DNA of 64,000 nucleotides from a bacterium (GTDB lineage: Bacteria > Eisenbacteria > RBG-16-71-46 > CAIMUX01): NCBI GenBank assembly GCA_030431975.1, contig JAUIHP010000013.1:1-64000 (forward strand). The letters are read 5' to 3'. The translations under genes were made by a program, and so were the position numbers. Below the pieces are notes generated by a model. The model saw nothing but the letters and a program-made list of their open reading frames with translations. It was not told where the DNA came from and did no database searches. Position 1 is the stretch's first letter, and every line of letters starts with the position of its first letter. Below, in pieces: positions 18,023 to 27,237 of this stretch.

Positions 18023-19963
18023 CTACGGCGAAGGAGCCTCCTCGACGATCCGTTTCGATGCCCACTCCGAACCGCGCAGCGTCTGCACGTTACCGGACAA
18101 CCAGTGCACCTGCAGCGAGTCGACGCTTCGTTCTGACCGTGCTCCGAGAAAGAGGGAAGGCTCCCGAGCAGACAGGTAGGAACTGCCGGATCGAAGGACG
18201 GCCTCTGCTGACGGCGTCGATTCCCCGTTGGAGAAGAGTAACGCCCGAACTCCGAACGGGCTGACGTTTCCGCCGGCGTCCTGAAATGTCAACGTCATGC
18301 CCGCTGAGGCCGAGGACGCTGAGGCTGTCACCTTAGCGGAGGTGCCGGTCGAAGAGGAGCCAGTCAAAGAAACGCCGAAGTCATTCCGATAGAGATAGGC
18401 TCCCCCACCGTTCTCCGTCAGCAGAAGATCCAGATCCCCATCGCCGTCGACGTCTGACACAGCCAATCCTCGGCCCACGATCTCCGCGTTCAAGTCCCCG
18501 ATCTGCGGGATCGGCACCAACCGTTTTCCTTCCTCATTGCGAAAGACCTGCGGCGCCTGCCGATACTTCTGGTTCGAATAGAGCCGATCGATCTGCGGCT
18601 CGATGTGACCGTTGACGACGATGACGTCCTTCCAACCGTCCAGATCCAGGTCGACGGCACGCAATCCAAAGGCGAGAGTCGGAAGTGTCGGTAGGCCGAG
18701 TCCGAATCCGGGTGCGTCGTCCAGGTAAACCCCCGTGTCCTGTGCGAGAAAGAGTGCGGACATCTCATAGGAGAAGTTGGCGACGAGCACGTCCTCCATC
18801 CCGTTGCCGTCCAGGTCGCCGACGTCGACACCCATTCCTCCGCGCGCCGCTCCGCTCTCACTGAGAGCCACGCCCGCCGTCAATCCCGCCTCGACGAAGG
18901 TCCCATCGCGTTGATTGAGGAAGAGGAAGTTTCGTTCTGTGTCGTTGGCCACGATCCAGTCGCACCAACCGTCGCCGCCATGGTCGAGCGCCGCCACTCC
19001 CAATGCCTTGCCGCGGACGGAACCGATTCCAGAACTTTCCGTGACGTCGGTGAACTTCGTCCCGTTTGCGTCACTGTCGTTGCGCCAGAGCTGGTTCTCG
19101 ATCGCGTCGTAGAGTTCGGGGGTGCAGTAGGCCCGGTGGGTACCGTCCGGAAGGCATTCTACGTCCGATTCGGCACTCCATTGGACGTAGCGGCAGACGA
19201 ACAGGTCCGGATCGCCGTCGCGGTCGTAGTCATCGAAGGCTACGCTCGTGGAGAAGGCGGCATCGCTCTTCCAGAAGCCGGCCTCACGCGACCGATCGAC
19301 GAACCTTTTTCCTTCGTTGATGAAGAGTCGGTCCGGACCGACCGCCGAAACGAACAGGTCGAGGTCTCCGTCCGAATCAACATCGGCGGCGGCGGCGCCC
19401 ATACCGTAGAAGGAAACAGCGAGACCCATCGATTCCGTCACGTCCTCGAAGTGGACGAAGGCCGGATCTTGAGAGCCATTGCCGGCTTGTTGGGGTCCGA
19501 GGTTGCGATAGAGCTTCCCGGTCGGGCTTGATTCACCTGGACCCGGCTGACCTGCCGGTCCCGAGCGACTTGCCGACCTCCCCTCTCGCGACGAACCGGA
19601 CGCACCGACATCGTCCAACGAGGCTCCGTTCACGAGGTAGATGTCTGGACGGCCATCGCCGTCGTAGTCGAAGAAGATCGCGCCGGCGCCCATCGTCTCC
19701 GGGAGAAGACGACGTTCGGACCCGTCGTTGAAGTGCTGGAACCGGATTCCTGCCTCTTCCGTCATGTCGGTGAAATGCCAATCCGGCAGAGACGGTTCTT
19801 CGACTCCACCCAGGTCGGTCGGGGGCTGCTGGTCGGGAGGAGCATCCGGTTGGCACGCACACAAGCTAGTCAGCATTGCGATCGCCGTGATCCATGAGCC
19901 CGCCAGCCGCTGCACCGGCCACGTCTCCGCCCGTTTCACCGGTCGCTTCACCAGCCGTTCCAT
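18023..19963 (-). CDS. CRTAC1-type lipoprotein: FG-GAP/VCBS repeats plus ASPIC/UnbV domain
   Basis: 646 residues. Start placed at the ATG at 19963 (GGGGA upstream). An earlier GTG at 20059 overlaps the upstream regulator's stop (GTGA) but would add 32 residues of Pro/Arg/Gly-rich sequence unlike a signal peptide. A hydrophobic stretch ends at SLCAC, a plausible lipobox. FG-GAP calcium loops recur: DYDGDGRPDIYLVNG, DVDSDGDLDLFVSA, DYDRDGDPDLFVCR, DLDGNGMEDVLVANFS, DLDGWKDVIVVNGH, DVDGDGDLDLLLTENGG, giving a seven-bladed propeller. The ASPIC/UnbV end has SVDSLQVHWLSGNVQTL. It probably sits in the outer membrane or at the surface, downstream of and co-transcribed with a histidine kinase/regulator pair. 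Its ligand is unknown. Confidence 0.9.
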   Translation of the reverse strand: MERLVKRPVKRAETWPVQRLAGSWITAIAMLTSLCACQPDAPPDQQPPTDLGGVEEPSLPDWHFTDMTEEAGIRFQHFNDGSERRLLPETMGAGAIFFDYDGDGRPDIYLVNGASLDDVGASGSSREGRSASRSGPAGQPGPGESSPTGKLYRNLGPQQAGNGSQDPAFVHFEDVTESMGLAVSFYGMGAAAADVDSDGDLDLFVSAVGPDRLFINEGKRFVDRSREAGFWKSDAAFSTSVAFDDYDRDGDPDLFVCRYVQWSAESDVECLPDGTHRAYCTPELYDAIENQLWRNDSDANGTKFTDVTESSGIGSVRGKALGVAALDHGGDGWCDWIVANDTERNFLFLNQRDGTFVEAGLTAGVALSESGAARGGMGVDVGDLDGNGMEDVLVANFSYEMSALFLAQDTGVYLDDAPGFGLGLPTLPTLAFGLRAVDLDLDGWKDVIVVNGHIEPQIDRLYSNQKYRQAPQVFRNEEGKRLVPIPQIGDLNAEIVGRGLAVSDVDGDGDLDLLLTENGGGAYLYRNDFGVSLTGSSSTGTSAKVTASASSASAGMTLTFQDAGGNVSPFGVRALLFSNGESTPSAEAVLRSGSSYLSAREPSLFLGARSERSVDSLQVHWLSGNVQTLRGSEWASKRIVEEAPSP

Positions 19964-20055
19964 CGCACGCTTCCCCGACCCTGCTGCCCCGGCATTCCAC
20001 GCCCCACCGGGCCTCCGACGCGGAGTTCCTCTGTACTCAAATCCACCGGGTGGCT

Positions 20056-21633
20056 TCACGACTTACCCCGCCCCTTGTGCAGTCCGTGCTTCTTCAGAAA
20101 GTAGGAGACGTTTCTCTCGTCGACACCCAGCAGCCGAGCGGCCTCCCGTTTCTTCCCGTTGGCCCTGCGCAATGCTTCTTCGATGAGTTCCTTCTCTGCC
20201 TTTTGCAAAGAGTCGCGCAGGTTGAGCTCGGACAGTTCCTCCGGCCTGGTCAACACTCGCGACGTTTCAGCCTTTCCGGGACCGGAGTCCAACAGCAAGT
20301 GAGGCGGTAGTCCTTCGGGACCGAGCGTGTTCGCGGACTCGAGGAGAACCGCCCGCTCCATCACGTTTCGCAACTCCCGAACGTTGCCCGGCCAGTCGTA
20401 GGCAACCAAACGGTCCATCGTCTCCGGAAGAATCGAGTCGATGCGCTTCCCCTGCGCCGCGGACAGTTGCCGAAGAAAGACATCACTCAGCACCGGTATG
20501 TCATCGCGCCTCTCGCGCAGCGGAGGAATGTGGATCGTGAGAATGGCGATGCGGTAGTAGAGGTCCTGACGAAAGCGTCCGGCTTCGATGTCACCTTCCA
20601 CGTCGGCGTTGGTCGCCGCGATGATTCGCGTGTCAACCCGGGTCGTTTGGTTCTCACCGACTCGCTCGAAGGCGCCGTCCTGCAGAACGCGGAGCACCTT
20701 GGCCTGACACTCTTCGTTCATCAGGCCGATTTCGTCGAGGAACAGAGTGCCCTGGTGAGCGACGCGAAAGCGACCGTCCCGGTCCGAAGTGGCGCCAGTG
20801 AATGCCCCACGACGATGACCGAAGAACTCGCTCTCAAAGAGGTGGGACGGAATGGCTCCGCAGTTGACGGCAACAAAGGCGTGGTCCCGTCGTCCACTGA
20901 CGCGGTGAATGTAACGGGCGACCTCTTCCTTGCCGACGCCGGATTCTCCGATGATGAGGATGCTGGCATCGCCCTGCGCGCCCTTTCGCGCCAGTTCGAG
21001 CGTGGCGCGCCAGCCGGCCGAGGTACCCGGCGGCTGTTGGCCGGTCTCATCGCCTTCGGCACGACTCGAGCCAATGGCCTCTTCACCCGCCCCGCCGGAT
21101 CGTGCCGAGGTTCGGAGGTAGGCCACCTCCCGTCGTAACGAAGCCTCTTCGATGACGCGCTCGACGACGAGCAGCAACGCTTCCGGATCCGCCGGCTTCT
21201 GCACGAACTCGGCCGCCCCGGCCTTGAGACATTCCACGGCCGTTCGAACCGAACCATGCCCGGTCAGAATGATGACTGGAAGCCCCGGCTCTTCTGCGAG
21301 CAAGGCTTGCAGGACCTGCATCCCGTCACCGTCGTCCATTCGGAGGTCGACGATCGCTGCGTCGATTCCCCGAAACGTTCCCTCGGCAAGAGCGGACGTC
21401 GCGCCGTCGGCCTCGCGGACGTCGTAGCCGCGTCGACGAAAGAACATCGAGAGAGGATCGCGCACGTAGGCTTCGTCATCGACGAGAAGGATCGTTCCCT
21501 TCGGGCGCTCCCTGTTGGACGTGCGGTCGTCGGACGTGCGGTCGTTAGGCGTGCGGCCTCCGGACCCACCGGCGGCGCCCCCGCTGGAGTCGTTACGCCC
21601 GGGCCCTCTGGATGGAGTCGATTCTGCGGTCAT
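20056..21633 (-). CDS. NtrC-family sigma-54 response regulator
   Basis: 525 residues. A low-complexity leader (1-45) precedes a receiver domain at about 46-165 with DDE, phospho-acceptor Asp in AAIVDLRMDDGDG, and the Lys in VQKPADPEAL. The AAA+ domain (about 200-430) has Walker A GESGVGKEE, a canonical GAFTGA loop and GTLFLDEIG. The C-terminal Fis helix-turn-helix is KREAARLLGVDERNVSYFL. It should be phosphorylated by the histidine kinase encoded just upstream, whose stop overlaps this start by 4 bp (ATGA). The next gene encodes a CRTAC1 lipoprotein, a likely part of the same pathway. Target promoters are unknown. Confidence 0.95.
   Translation of the reverse strand: MTAESTPSRGPGRNDSSGGAAGGSGGRTPNDRTSDDRTSNRERPKGTILLVDDEAYVRDPLSMFFRRRGYDVREADGATSALAEGTFRGIDAAIVDLRMDDGDGMQVLQALLAEEPGLPVIILTGHGSVRTAVECLKAGAAEFVQKPADPEALLLVVERVIEEASLRREVAYLRTSARSGGAGEEAIGSSRAEGDETGQQPPGTSAGWRATLELARKGAQGDASILIIGESGVGKEEVARYIHRVSGRRDHAFVAVNCGAIPSHLFESEFFGHRRGAFTGATSDRDGRFRVAHQGTLFLDEIGLMNEECQAKVLRVLQDGAFERVGENQTTRVDTRIIAATNADVEGDIEAGRFRQDLYYRIAILTIHIPPLRERRDDIPVLSDVFLRQLSAAQGKRIDSILPETMDRLVAYDWPGNVRELRNVMERAVLLESANTLGPEGLPPHLLLDSGPGKAETSRVLTRPEELSELNLRDSLQKAEKELIEEALRRANGKKREAARLLGVDERNVSYFLKKHGLHKGRGKS
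21517..21561. repeat. 15-bp tandem repeat in the regulator leader
   Basis: Three 15-bp units starting at 21517, 21532 and 21547 (first two differ at one base). They encode the DRTSD/DRTSN residues before the receiver domain and keep frame. Confidence 0.8.
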
Positions 21634-23465
21634 TCGGTCTCTCTTCCTCTCATCACGCCTCCATCCGCTCTACCACTTTCGTGTTCCGGCAACCGAACCG
21701 TGAACTCCGCCCCGCCATCCTTATGGTTATCGGCCGAGATCGACCCACCATGCGCCTGGACGATGCCGAGGCAGATGGAAAGACCGAGCCCGGTGGAACC
21801 GCGTCCGGAAACGAAGGGCTCGAAAATCCCGTCGAGTTCGGCCGGATCGATCCCTGGTCCATGGTCCCTCACTCGAACAGAGGCCAATGAAGACCCGTCG
21901 TTGCCCGATTGCACTCCACGAACGATCGTCACCTCAACCGGCCCGGAATCCGCAACTTCCAATGCGTTCAGCAGCAGGTTGAGCAACAGCTGCCCGAGAG
22001 TCACCGGATCTCCAATGATCTGCACCTTGGAGTCCGGTGCGTCGATCCGAAGGTCCCTTCCGCGGAAGTCCGGTTGTGACTGAAGAAACGAGACCGTCTC
22101 TTCCACGACCTCCCGCAGATCCAGAGGCTGCTTCGAAACGTGGTGTCCGGGATCTGAATAGTCGAGAACACCCCGTGTTACCGAGGCGATTCGGTCGATG
22201 CCTTCGCGAACCCGGTCCACGGTTTCCAGCGCGTCGTCAGTGCGGCCCTCACGCAGATCGTCGCGAAGCAGTGCCAGGTAGCTCCCCATTCCTTCGAGCG
22301 GATTGTTCACTTCGTGTGCGATCCCGGCCGCCATCCGGCCAACACCCGCCAACCGTTCGTTGTGCAGAACCTGGCGCTCCAACTCCCGGACACGCGCCTC
22401 GTGGGCGCGGGCCGCCTCCGCAGCAACGCCCTTTCGAACCTGACCGTACGCGAACCAACCGGTAAGGATACTGAGAATGGCCAACCCGATGGTCAAAGAG
22501 AGCGTCGTTCGGAATCTCGACGTCGCTTCGAGGTCGGATCCCCAGATTCCGGCCGGAGGGGCGGTGAGGATCAATCGCAGCTCGACGGGGGGCGTCCAGT
22601 TGGAATCCCGAACCGGCGCGGCGGCGGAATGTTCCGCCAGGGATCGGGCGGCGCTATCCACTGTGGTGTCCGCTGTGGTATCCGCGGTGGTACCAGGGGC
22701 CGAATCAGCGGCGGTGCCCGTGGATGTGGGCTCACCGTCCGGCACGACACGAGCTTCGACTCCCGTGCTCGGCAGGGTCGGATCCGCTCTTTCCAGAAGC
22801 CCCTGTAGAGAAACCCAGGTCTCGAGGACGAACTCCTGGACGTCATCTACGGGCCAAACACTCAGTACGAACTCCTGGTTGTCGAAATCCTGGACCCAGC
22901 TCGACGGATCCGCGACCGTTGGAACGCCCGATCGACGCAGGATGACGATGTCTTCCCGGGACCCGCGACGTTCAGCGGCAACCACATCCGCGTTCGCTCC
23001 TGCCCCATCGTTCGCGCCCGCGCCGACGTCCGTCGCTCCGTCCCTTGCTACACCCGTATCGGGATCCGTCCCCGCTTCCGATGAGGCGGCGACCGGCTTC
23101 GCCGGCGTCACCCGCATCGCTTCGATCTCGGGCCGGGAGGCCATGAAGCGAACCATGGTGGCCTCGGCCTCCAGCCGACCCCACCGGCGGCTCACCGGAT
23201 CCGAATCGACCTGGAGCATAGGCAGGTCGTGAACGGCCGTGGCCTGGGTCAGAAAAAGCATGTCGCCGCGCAGCGAAGCCAGGCCGGCTTCGAGTGCCGT
23301 CGATACGGCTCGGGTTCGCAGATCCAGGTCTGACTGAAGCGCACGCTGCATCTCGCGGCGCCCCGCAACCAACCCCCAGCTCGCAGCGGCGAGGGTGGCA
23401 ATGAGCAGAAACAGCAGGACAAGAGTGGGCCGCGACCCTGGAGAATTCTGTGACGTCACCCTCAA
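21630..23465 (-). CDS. Membrane sensor histidine kinase (NtrB-like)
   Basis: 611 residues from a TTG; a GTG two codons on (23459) has AGGA better placed. TM1 is LVLLFLLIATLAAASWGLVA. A periplasmic sensor region of about 280 residues follows, containing two Ala/Gly/Asp/Thr low-complexity inserts. TM2 is TTLSLTIGLAILSILTGWFAY, then a coiled linker. The H-box is GIAHEVNNPLEG with the phospho-acceptor His. The ATPase has N-box LLNLLLNALEVAD, G1 DHGPGIDP and G2 GRGSTGLGLSI. The architecture matches kinases that partner sigma-54 regulators, and the 4-bp overlap with the regulator gene supports the pairing. The signal is unknown. Confidence 0.94.
   Translation of the reverse strand: MRVTSQNSPGSRPTLVLLFLLIATLAAASWGLVAGRREMQRALQSDLDLRTRAVSTALEAGLASLRGDMLFLTQATAVHDLPMLQVDSDPVSRRWGRLEAEATMVRFMASRPEIEAMRVTPAKPVAASSEAGTDPDTGVARDGATDVGAGANDGAGANADVVAAERRGSREDIVILRRSGVPTVADPSSWVQDFDNQEFVLSVWPVDDVQEFVLETWVSLQGLLERADPTLPSTGVEARVVPDGEPTSTGTAADSAPGTTADTTADTTVDSAARSLAEHSAAAPVRDSNWTPPVELRLILTAPPAGIWGSDLEATSRFRTTLSLTIGLAILSILTGWFAYGQVRKGVAAEAARAHEARVRELERQVLHNERLAGVGRMAAGIAHEVNNPLEGMGSYLALLRDDLREGRTDDALETVDRVREGIDRIASVTRGVLDYSDPGHHVSKQPLDLREVVEETVSFLQSQPDFRGRDLRIDAPDSKVQIIGDPVTLGQLLLNLLLNALEVADSGPVEVTIVRGVQSGNDGSSLASVRVRDHGPGIDPAELDGIFEPFVSGRGSTGLGLSICLGIVQAHGGSISADNHKDGGAEFTVRLPEHESGRADGGVMRGRETE
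22661..22696. repeat. 12-bp tandem repeat in the kinase sensor domain
   Basis: Three 12-bp units (CTGTGGTGTCCG, CTGTGGTATCCG and a diverged third) encoding part of the Thr/Ala/Asp repeat TADTTADTTVD in the periplasmic region. In frame. Confidence 0.75.
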
Positions 23466-23701
23466 ATCCTAACGGCCGTGCGAAGCCACTGCGACGGGTA
23501 TCGTGCTCTTCGTCCGAACACACCGTCACCTCCATTGGACGTGACAGCGGTCAGCTGATAGGTGAAACTCCCGTCTTTGGATAGTCGAGCCGTGGAGCCG
23601 AACTACCCCTGTCCATCACGACCAAAGCGTCGTGTTCCCCGTCCGGGATGCTGAGATCGTCACGCGCTGATACTTTGAGAAAGAGGAGAGAGTTCATACC
23701 G

Positions 23702-25195
23702 ATGAACCGGTTTCCCACCATCCTGATGGGTCTGCTCATCCTTTGCACGGTAACGCTCCTTGCCTCGTCCGCCCATGGACAGGCGATACCTGGCGGCGAG
23801 ACCGTGAGCGACGCGATCCGCGAGGCGACGGGACAGGGCACGACCGCGGCGAAGCCGGACTCCAGCGACACGAACCTCATCGAGCGCCTGGAAGGAAAGC
23901 TCGAGGACTCAATCGAGTACCGGGAGGAGAAGGTCATCGCCGCGGCGCCGGAGTCTCTCAAGGACTTCCTCTCGATGCCTCTTCTGCGGATCGAACTCTA
24001 CGGAGTGCGCGTTTGGCAGTGGATCGGCGTCCTCCTCTTCGTCGCCTTCTCGTGGCTACTGGCCGCCATCGCCTGCGGAGTTATCTTCCGCATTCTTTCC
24101 TCGTGGGCGAGGCGGACCACGACGACATTGGACGACGATCTGGTGGAGTCTTCCAATCGCCCGACCCGACTGATTGTGGCCATTATCATTTTCAGCCTGC
24201 TCTATCCGCTTCTGGTCATCGACCCGGAAGTGCGCTTCCTGCGCCACGGAATGGGTGTCGCCACCGCTCTGGCCATTCTCTGGTTACTTGTCGAGGCCAC
24301 GGATGTCTTCTCCGATGGACTCCTCCGCCATCTCAAGCGGAAGGACGAGAAGGCCAACACCAGCTACCTGCCAATGGTCCGCCGCTTCGTCAAAGCCGTT
24401 CTCTGTCTGATCGTCCTGGTCAGCATGCTGCAGTCGTTCGGATTCAATGTCATGGCTCTCGTCGCGGGATTGGGAGTCGGAGGCCTCGCCGTCGCCCTCG
24501 CTGCGCAGAAAACCATTGAGAACCTCTTTGGCGGAATCGTTGTCATCGCAGACCGACCGGTGGAGGTCGGCAACTTCTGCAAAGTCGGTGAGCACACCGG
24601 TACGGTCGAGGATATCGGACTTCGTTCGACGCGCCTGCGCACATTGGATCGAACGGTCGTTTCCATCCCGAATTCAGAGTTCTCCTCGACTCGAATCGAG
24701 AACTACGCCGAGCGTGACCGCATCCGCATCCATTCGATTCTCCAACTCGGCTACGACACGTCTCCCGATCAGCTTCGTTATGTTCTGACCGAGCTTCGCA
24801 AGTTGGTCGCCGCGCATCCGCGGATCATGGAGAACTACAACCGCGTTCGCTTCGTCAACTTCGGTGCGCACTCTCTCGACATCGAGTTCTTTGCCTATGT
24901 CGGCACCCGCGACTGGTTGGACTTTCAGGCAGTGCGAGAGGACGTCTTTCTTCGCGTGATCGACATCATCAACGGAAGCGGCGCCTACTTCGCCTACCCG
25001 AGTCAGACGCTGTATCTGGGCCGTCACGGAGGACGCAACGAGGAGCGAACGGAATCCGCGGAGCAGGCCGTGGCGAAGTGGAGAGAAGACGAGCAGCTGT
25101 TCTTCCCCGGCCTCCCTCCGGAGAAGATCGCGGAGATCGAGGACTCCCTCGACTATCCCCCTGCCGGTTCGCCGAAGAAGGAGCCCGAAAATTGA
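23702..25195 (+). CDS. MscS-family mechanosensitive ion channel
   Basis: 497 residues from the ATG at 23702, chosen because a signal peptide starts there (MNRFPTILMGLLILCTVTLL, cleavage near SAHGQ). A periplasmic segment of about 75 residues precedes transmembrane helices (WIGVLLFVAFSWLLAAIACG; LIVAIIIFSLLYPLLVI; a third near VLCLIVLVSMLQSFG). The pore helix region LVAGLGVGGLAVALAAQKT and the following FGGIVVIADRPVEVGNFCKV are MscS hallmarks. The cytoplasmic beta domain has GTVEDIGLRSTRLRTLD and IPNSEFSSTRIENY. It releases solutes on osmotic downshock. The stop overlaps the CorA start. Confidence 0.94.
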   Translation: MNRFPTILMGLLILCTVTLLASSAHGQAIPGGETVSDAIREATGQGTTAAKPDSSDTNLIERLEGKLEDSIEYREEKVIAAAPESLKDFLSMPLLRIELYGVRVWQWIGVLLFVAFSWLLAAIACGVIFRILSSWARRTTTTLDDDLVESSNRPTRLIVAIIIFSLLYPLLVIDPEVRFLRHGMGVATALAILWLLVEATDVFSDGLLRHLKRKDEKANTSYLPMVRRFVKAVLCLIVLVSMLQSFGFNVMALVAGLGVGGLAVALAAQKTIENLFGGIVVIADRPVEVGNFCKVGEHTGTVEDIGLRSTRLRTLDRTVVSIPNSEFSSTRIENYAERDRIRIHSILQLGYDTSPDQLRYVLTELRKLVAAHPRIMENYNRVRFVNFGAHSLDIEFFAYVGTRDWLDFQAVREDVFLRVIDIINGSGAYFAYPSQTLYLGRHGGRNEERTESAEQAVAKWREDEQLFFPGLPPEKIAEIEDSLDYPPAGSPKKEPEN

Positions 25196-26298
25196 CGGAA
25201 GTACTGGTTCCAGAATCGGAAAGCCCAAAGGCACACAGCGGCGGACTTGCCAAAGTCGGTCTAAAGCCGGGCGCAGTCGTCTACGTCGGCGTTGGCCGCG
25301 ACGCGCCGGTCAGCATGTCGGTCATCGACTACTCCGAGAACGAGCTGGAAGAAGCGGAGGCCACCGAGGTCGGGGAGGCCATTCCGTTTCTCGACGGTCC
25401 GACCATCACGTGGATTGATGTCATCGGGGTGCATGACTCCCAGGTCGTCGAGCAACTGGGAACCCATCTGAACATTCATCCGCTGGTTCTCGAAGACATC
25501 GTGAACACGCACCAACGGCCCAAGGTCGAGGACCTACAAAACTACGTCTTCGTAGCCTTGAAGATGCTCTACCACGACGGTGCGACGCTCGTTTCCGAGC
25601 AGATCAGTGTTCTTTGGGGCCCATCCTGGGTGGTGACTTTCCAGGAAGTGCCCGGCGATGTTCTGGAGCTCGTTCGGAAGCGACTGAAAAAGACGGTTCC
25701 CCGCATCCGCTTCATGCACTCCGACTACCTCGCCTACGCCATCATCGATGCCATCGTCGACCACTACTTCATTGTCCTGGAGCGAATCGGCAACGAGATC
25801 GAAGAGTTGGACGATCGCGTCTCCGACGATCCGACCCACGAGTGTCTCGTGGAGATCCGGAACATGAAGCGACAACTTCTGACCCTGCGCAAAGCCATCT
25901 GGCCGCTGCGGGAAGCGGTCAGTAGTCTCTCGCGTGCAGACAACAAGCTCATCCACGAAGAAACCGAGCCGTACCTACGGGACTTGTACGAGCACGTCAT
26001 TCAGGTCATCGACACCGTCGAGACTTACCGGGACACCGTGTCCGGGCTGGTCGATCTCTACCACACATCGGTTTCCAACCGGATGAACGAGATCATGAAG
26101 GTCCTGACCATCTTCTCAACAATCTTCATCCCGCTCGGCTTCGTCGCCGGGGTCTACGGAATGAACTTCGACACCGGAGCCAGCCCCTACAACCTGCCGG
26201 AACTCGGGCTCCGTTTCGGGTACATCGGGTTTTGGGTTCTCGTCGGGTGCGTCGTCCTGGGATTGCTTTACTTCTTTCGACGGAAGCAGTGGCTGTAG
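25192..26298 (+). CDS. corA: CorA-type magnesium/cobalt transporter
   Basis: 368 residues. The start is the TTG at 25192 overlapping the MscS stop (TTGA), with AAGGAG 9 bp upstream. The cytoplasmic funnel (1-300) includes ITWIDVIGVHDSQVVEQLG and the long helix pair (EIEELDDRVSDD; MKRQLLTLRKAIWPLREAV). Two C-terminal membrane helices follow: the pore helix ending in the selectivity motif YGMNF, and FWVLVGCVVLGLLYFFRRK. Mg2+ uptake is the family's role. The coupling with MscS suggests joint expression under ionic or osmotic stress. Confidence 0.95.
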   Translation: MTEVLVPESESPKAHSGGLAKVGLKPGAVVYVGVGRDAPVSMSVIDYSENELEEAEATEVGEAIPFLDGPTITWIDVIGVHDSQVVEQLGTHLNIHPLVLEDIVNTHQRPKVEDLQNYVFVALKMLYHDGATLVSEQISVLWGPSWVVTFQEVPGDVLELVRKRLKKTVPRIRFMHSDYLAYAIIDAIVDHYFIVLERIGNEIEELDDRVSDDPTHECLVEIRNMKRQLLTLRKAIWPLREAVSSLSRADNKLIHEETEPYLRDLYEHVIQVIDTVETYRDTVSGLVDLYHTSVSNRMNEIMKVLTIFSTIFIPLGFVAGVYGMNFDTGASPYNLPELGLRFGYIGFWVLVGCVVLGLLYFFRRKQWL

Positions 26299-26334
26299 GA
26301 CCGCAACACGGCCCGCTCCACGGTTGGTAGGTAT

Positions 26335-27081
26335 CTAACTCGAGGCGCCGAGGAGCGCAGCGAGTTCCTCCACCGTTTCCGCCCAGGAATCGTGGTAGGC
26401 CTGGCGGGCTCGGTCGCGATCTCCCAGTCCCCAGCCGACGAGAATGGCGGAGACTCCGGCTGCACGGGCGGACTCTCCGTCGATCCAGGTGTCGCCGATC
26501 ATGATCGTTTCGTCGCGCGGTTCGGCAGAGCCCGGAGTACCGGGGGAACCGCTCGAGCCCCGAAAACCCGAGGCGCGGCATTGTCGGCGGGCAAAGTTCA
26601 GAGGCTGCGGATCCGGCTTGTGCGTCGGCAGCGTGTCCCCGCCGACGACGGCCTGGAAGCAGGCACTCAGATCCAACCCATCGAGAATCTTGCGACTGAA
26701 ACCTTCCGGCTTGTTTGTCACGACAGCCATGCGCTGACCCCGGTCGGCCAGTCGCCAGATCAACTCCCAGATGCCCGGGTACGGCGTGGTCGTCGCGAGA
26801 AGGTTGCGGTCATAGTGCTGATCAAAGACAGCCAACGCCTGATCGGTCTCGGATCCGTCCGCCAAGGAATGTCCGCGCTCTTCCAGACAACGCGTGACAA
26901 GGTTGCGGGCTCCGCGCCCGACATGGCCGACGACGACATCCGTTTCCAGCACCGGATAGCCGTACTCCTTGAGCATTCCGTTGATCGCGGCAGCGAGGTC
27001 GCGACTCGTGTCCACAAGCGTGCCGTCCAGGTCCCAGAGCAGAATCTGCTCAGGATCTGAGAAGCGTTGAGAGGGGTTCAT
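26335..27081 (-). CDS. gph: HAD-family phosphoglycolate phosphatase-like hydrolase
   Basis: 248 residues from the ATG at 27081. Motif I LLWDLDGTLVDTSRD holds the nucleophile Asp. The cap domain follows; motif II is VVTNKPEGFS, the motif III Lys is in TLPTHKPDPQPL and motif IV is IMIGDTWIDGESARAAGV. The pattern fits Gph/PGP, which removes 2-phosphoglycolate formed during DNA repair or oxygenation. A Gly/Ser/Pro-rich stretch (FRGSSGSPGTPGSAEP) is inserted just before motif IV and is unusual. It lies downstream of the GreA fusion, separated by a terminator-like hairpin. Substrate assignment within the HAD family is tentative. Confidence 0.88.
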   Translation of the reverse strand: MNPSQRFSDPEQILLWDLDGTLVDTSRDLAAAINGMLKEYGYPVLETDVVVGHVGRGARNLVTRCLEERGHSLADGSETDQALAVFDQHYDRNLLATTTPYPGIWELIWRLADRGQRMAVVTNKPEGFSRKILDGLDLSACFQAVVGGDTLPTHKPDPQPLNFARRQCRASGFRGSSGSPGTPGSAEPRDETIMIGDTWIDGESARAAGVSAILVGWGLGDRDRARQAYHDSWAETVEELAALLGASS

Positions 27082-27134
27082 GCGGGTATCGTCACCGGGG
27101 AGGGAGACGGGGTCAACCGGGAGATGAAACGCAA

Positions 27135-27158
27135 CCGCCCGGGACGAGGCCCGGGCGG
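27135..27158 (-). terminator. Hairpin terminator after the GreA fusion gene
   Basis: Perfect 9-bp GC stem CCGCCCGGG / CCCGGGCGG with a 6-nt loop. On the minus strand it is followed by TTGCGTTTC, a weak U-tract. It sits between the greA stop (27238) and the phosphatase start (27081). Confidence 0.55.
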
Positions 27159-27237
27159 CAAATGACATACATGAACGACAGGACTCGTTCTGAGAACACA
27201 CGACCGTCCACACCGGTCGCTGATCCGACTGCCGACT

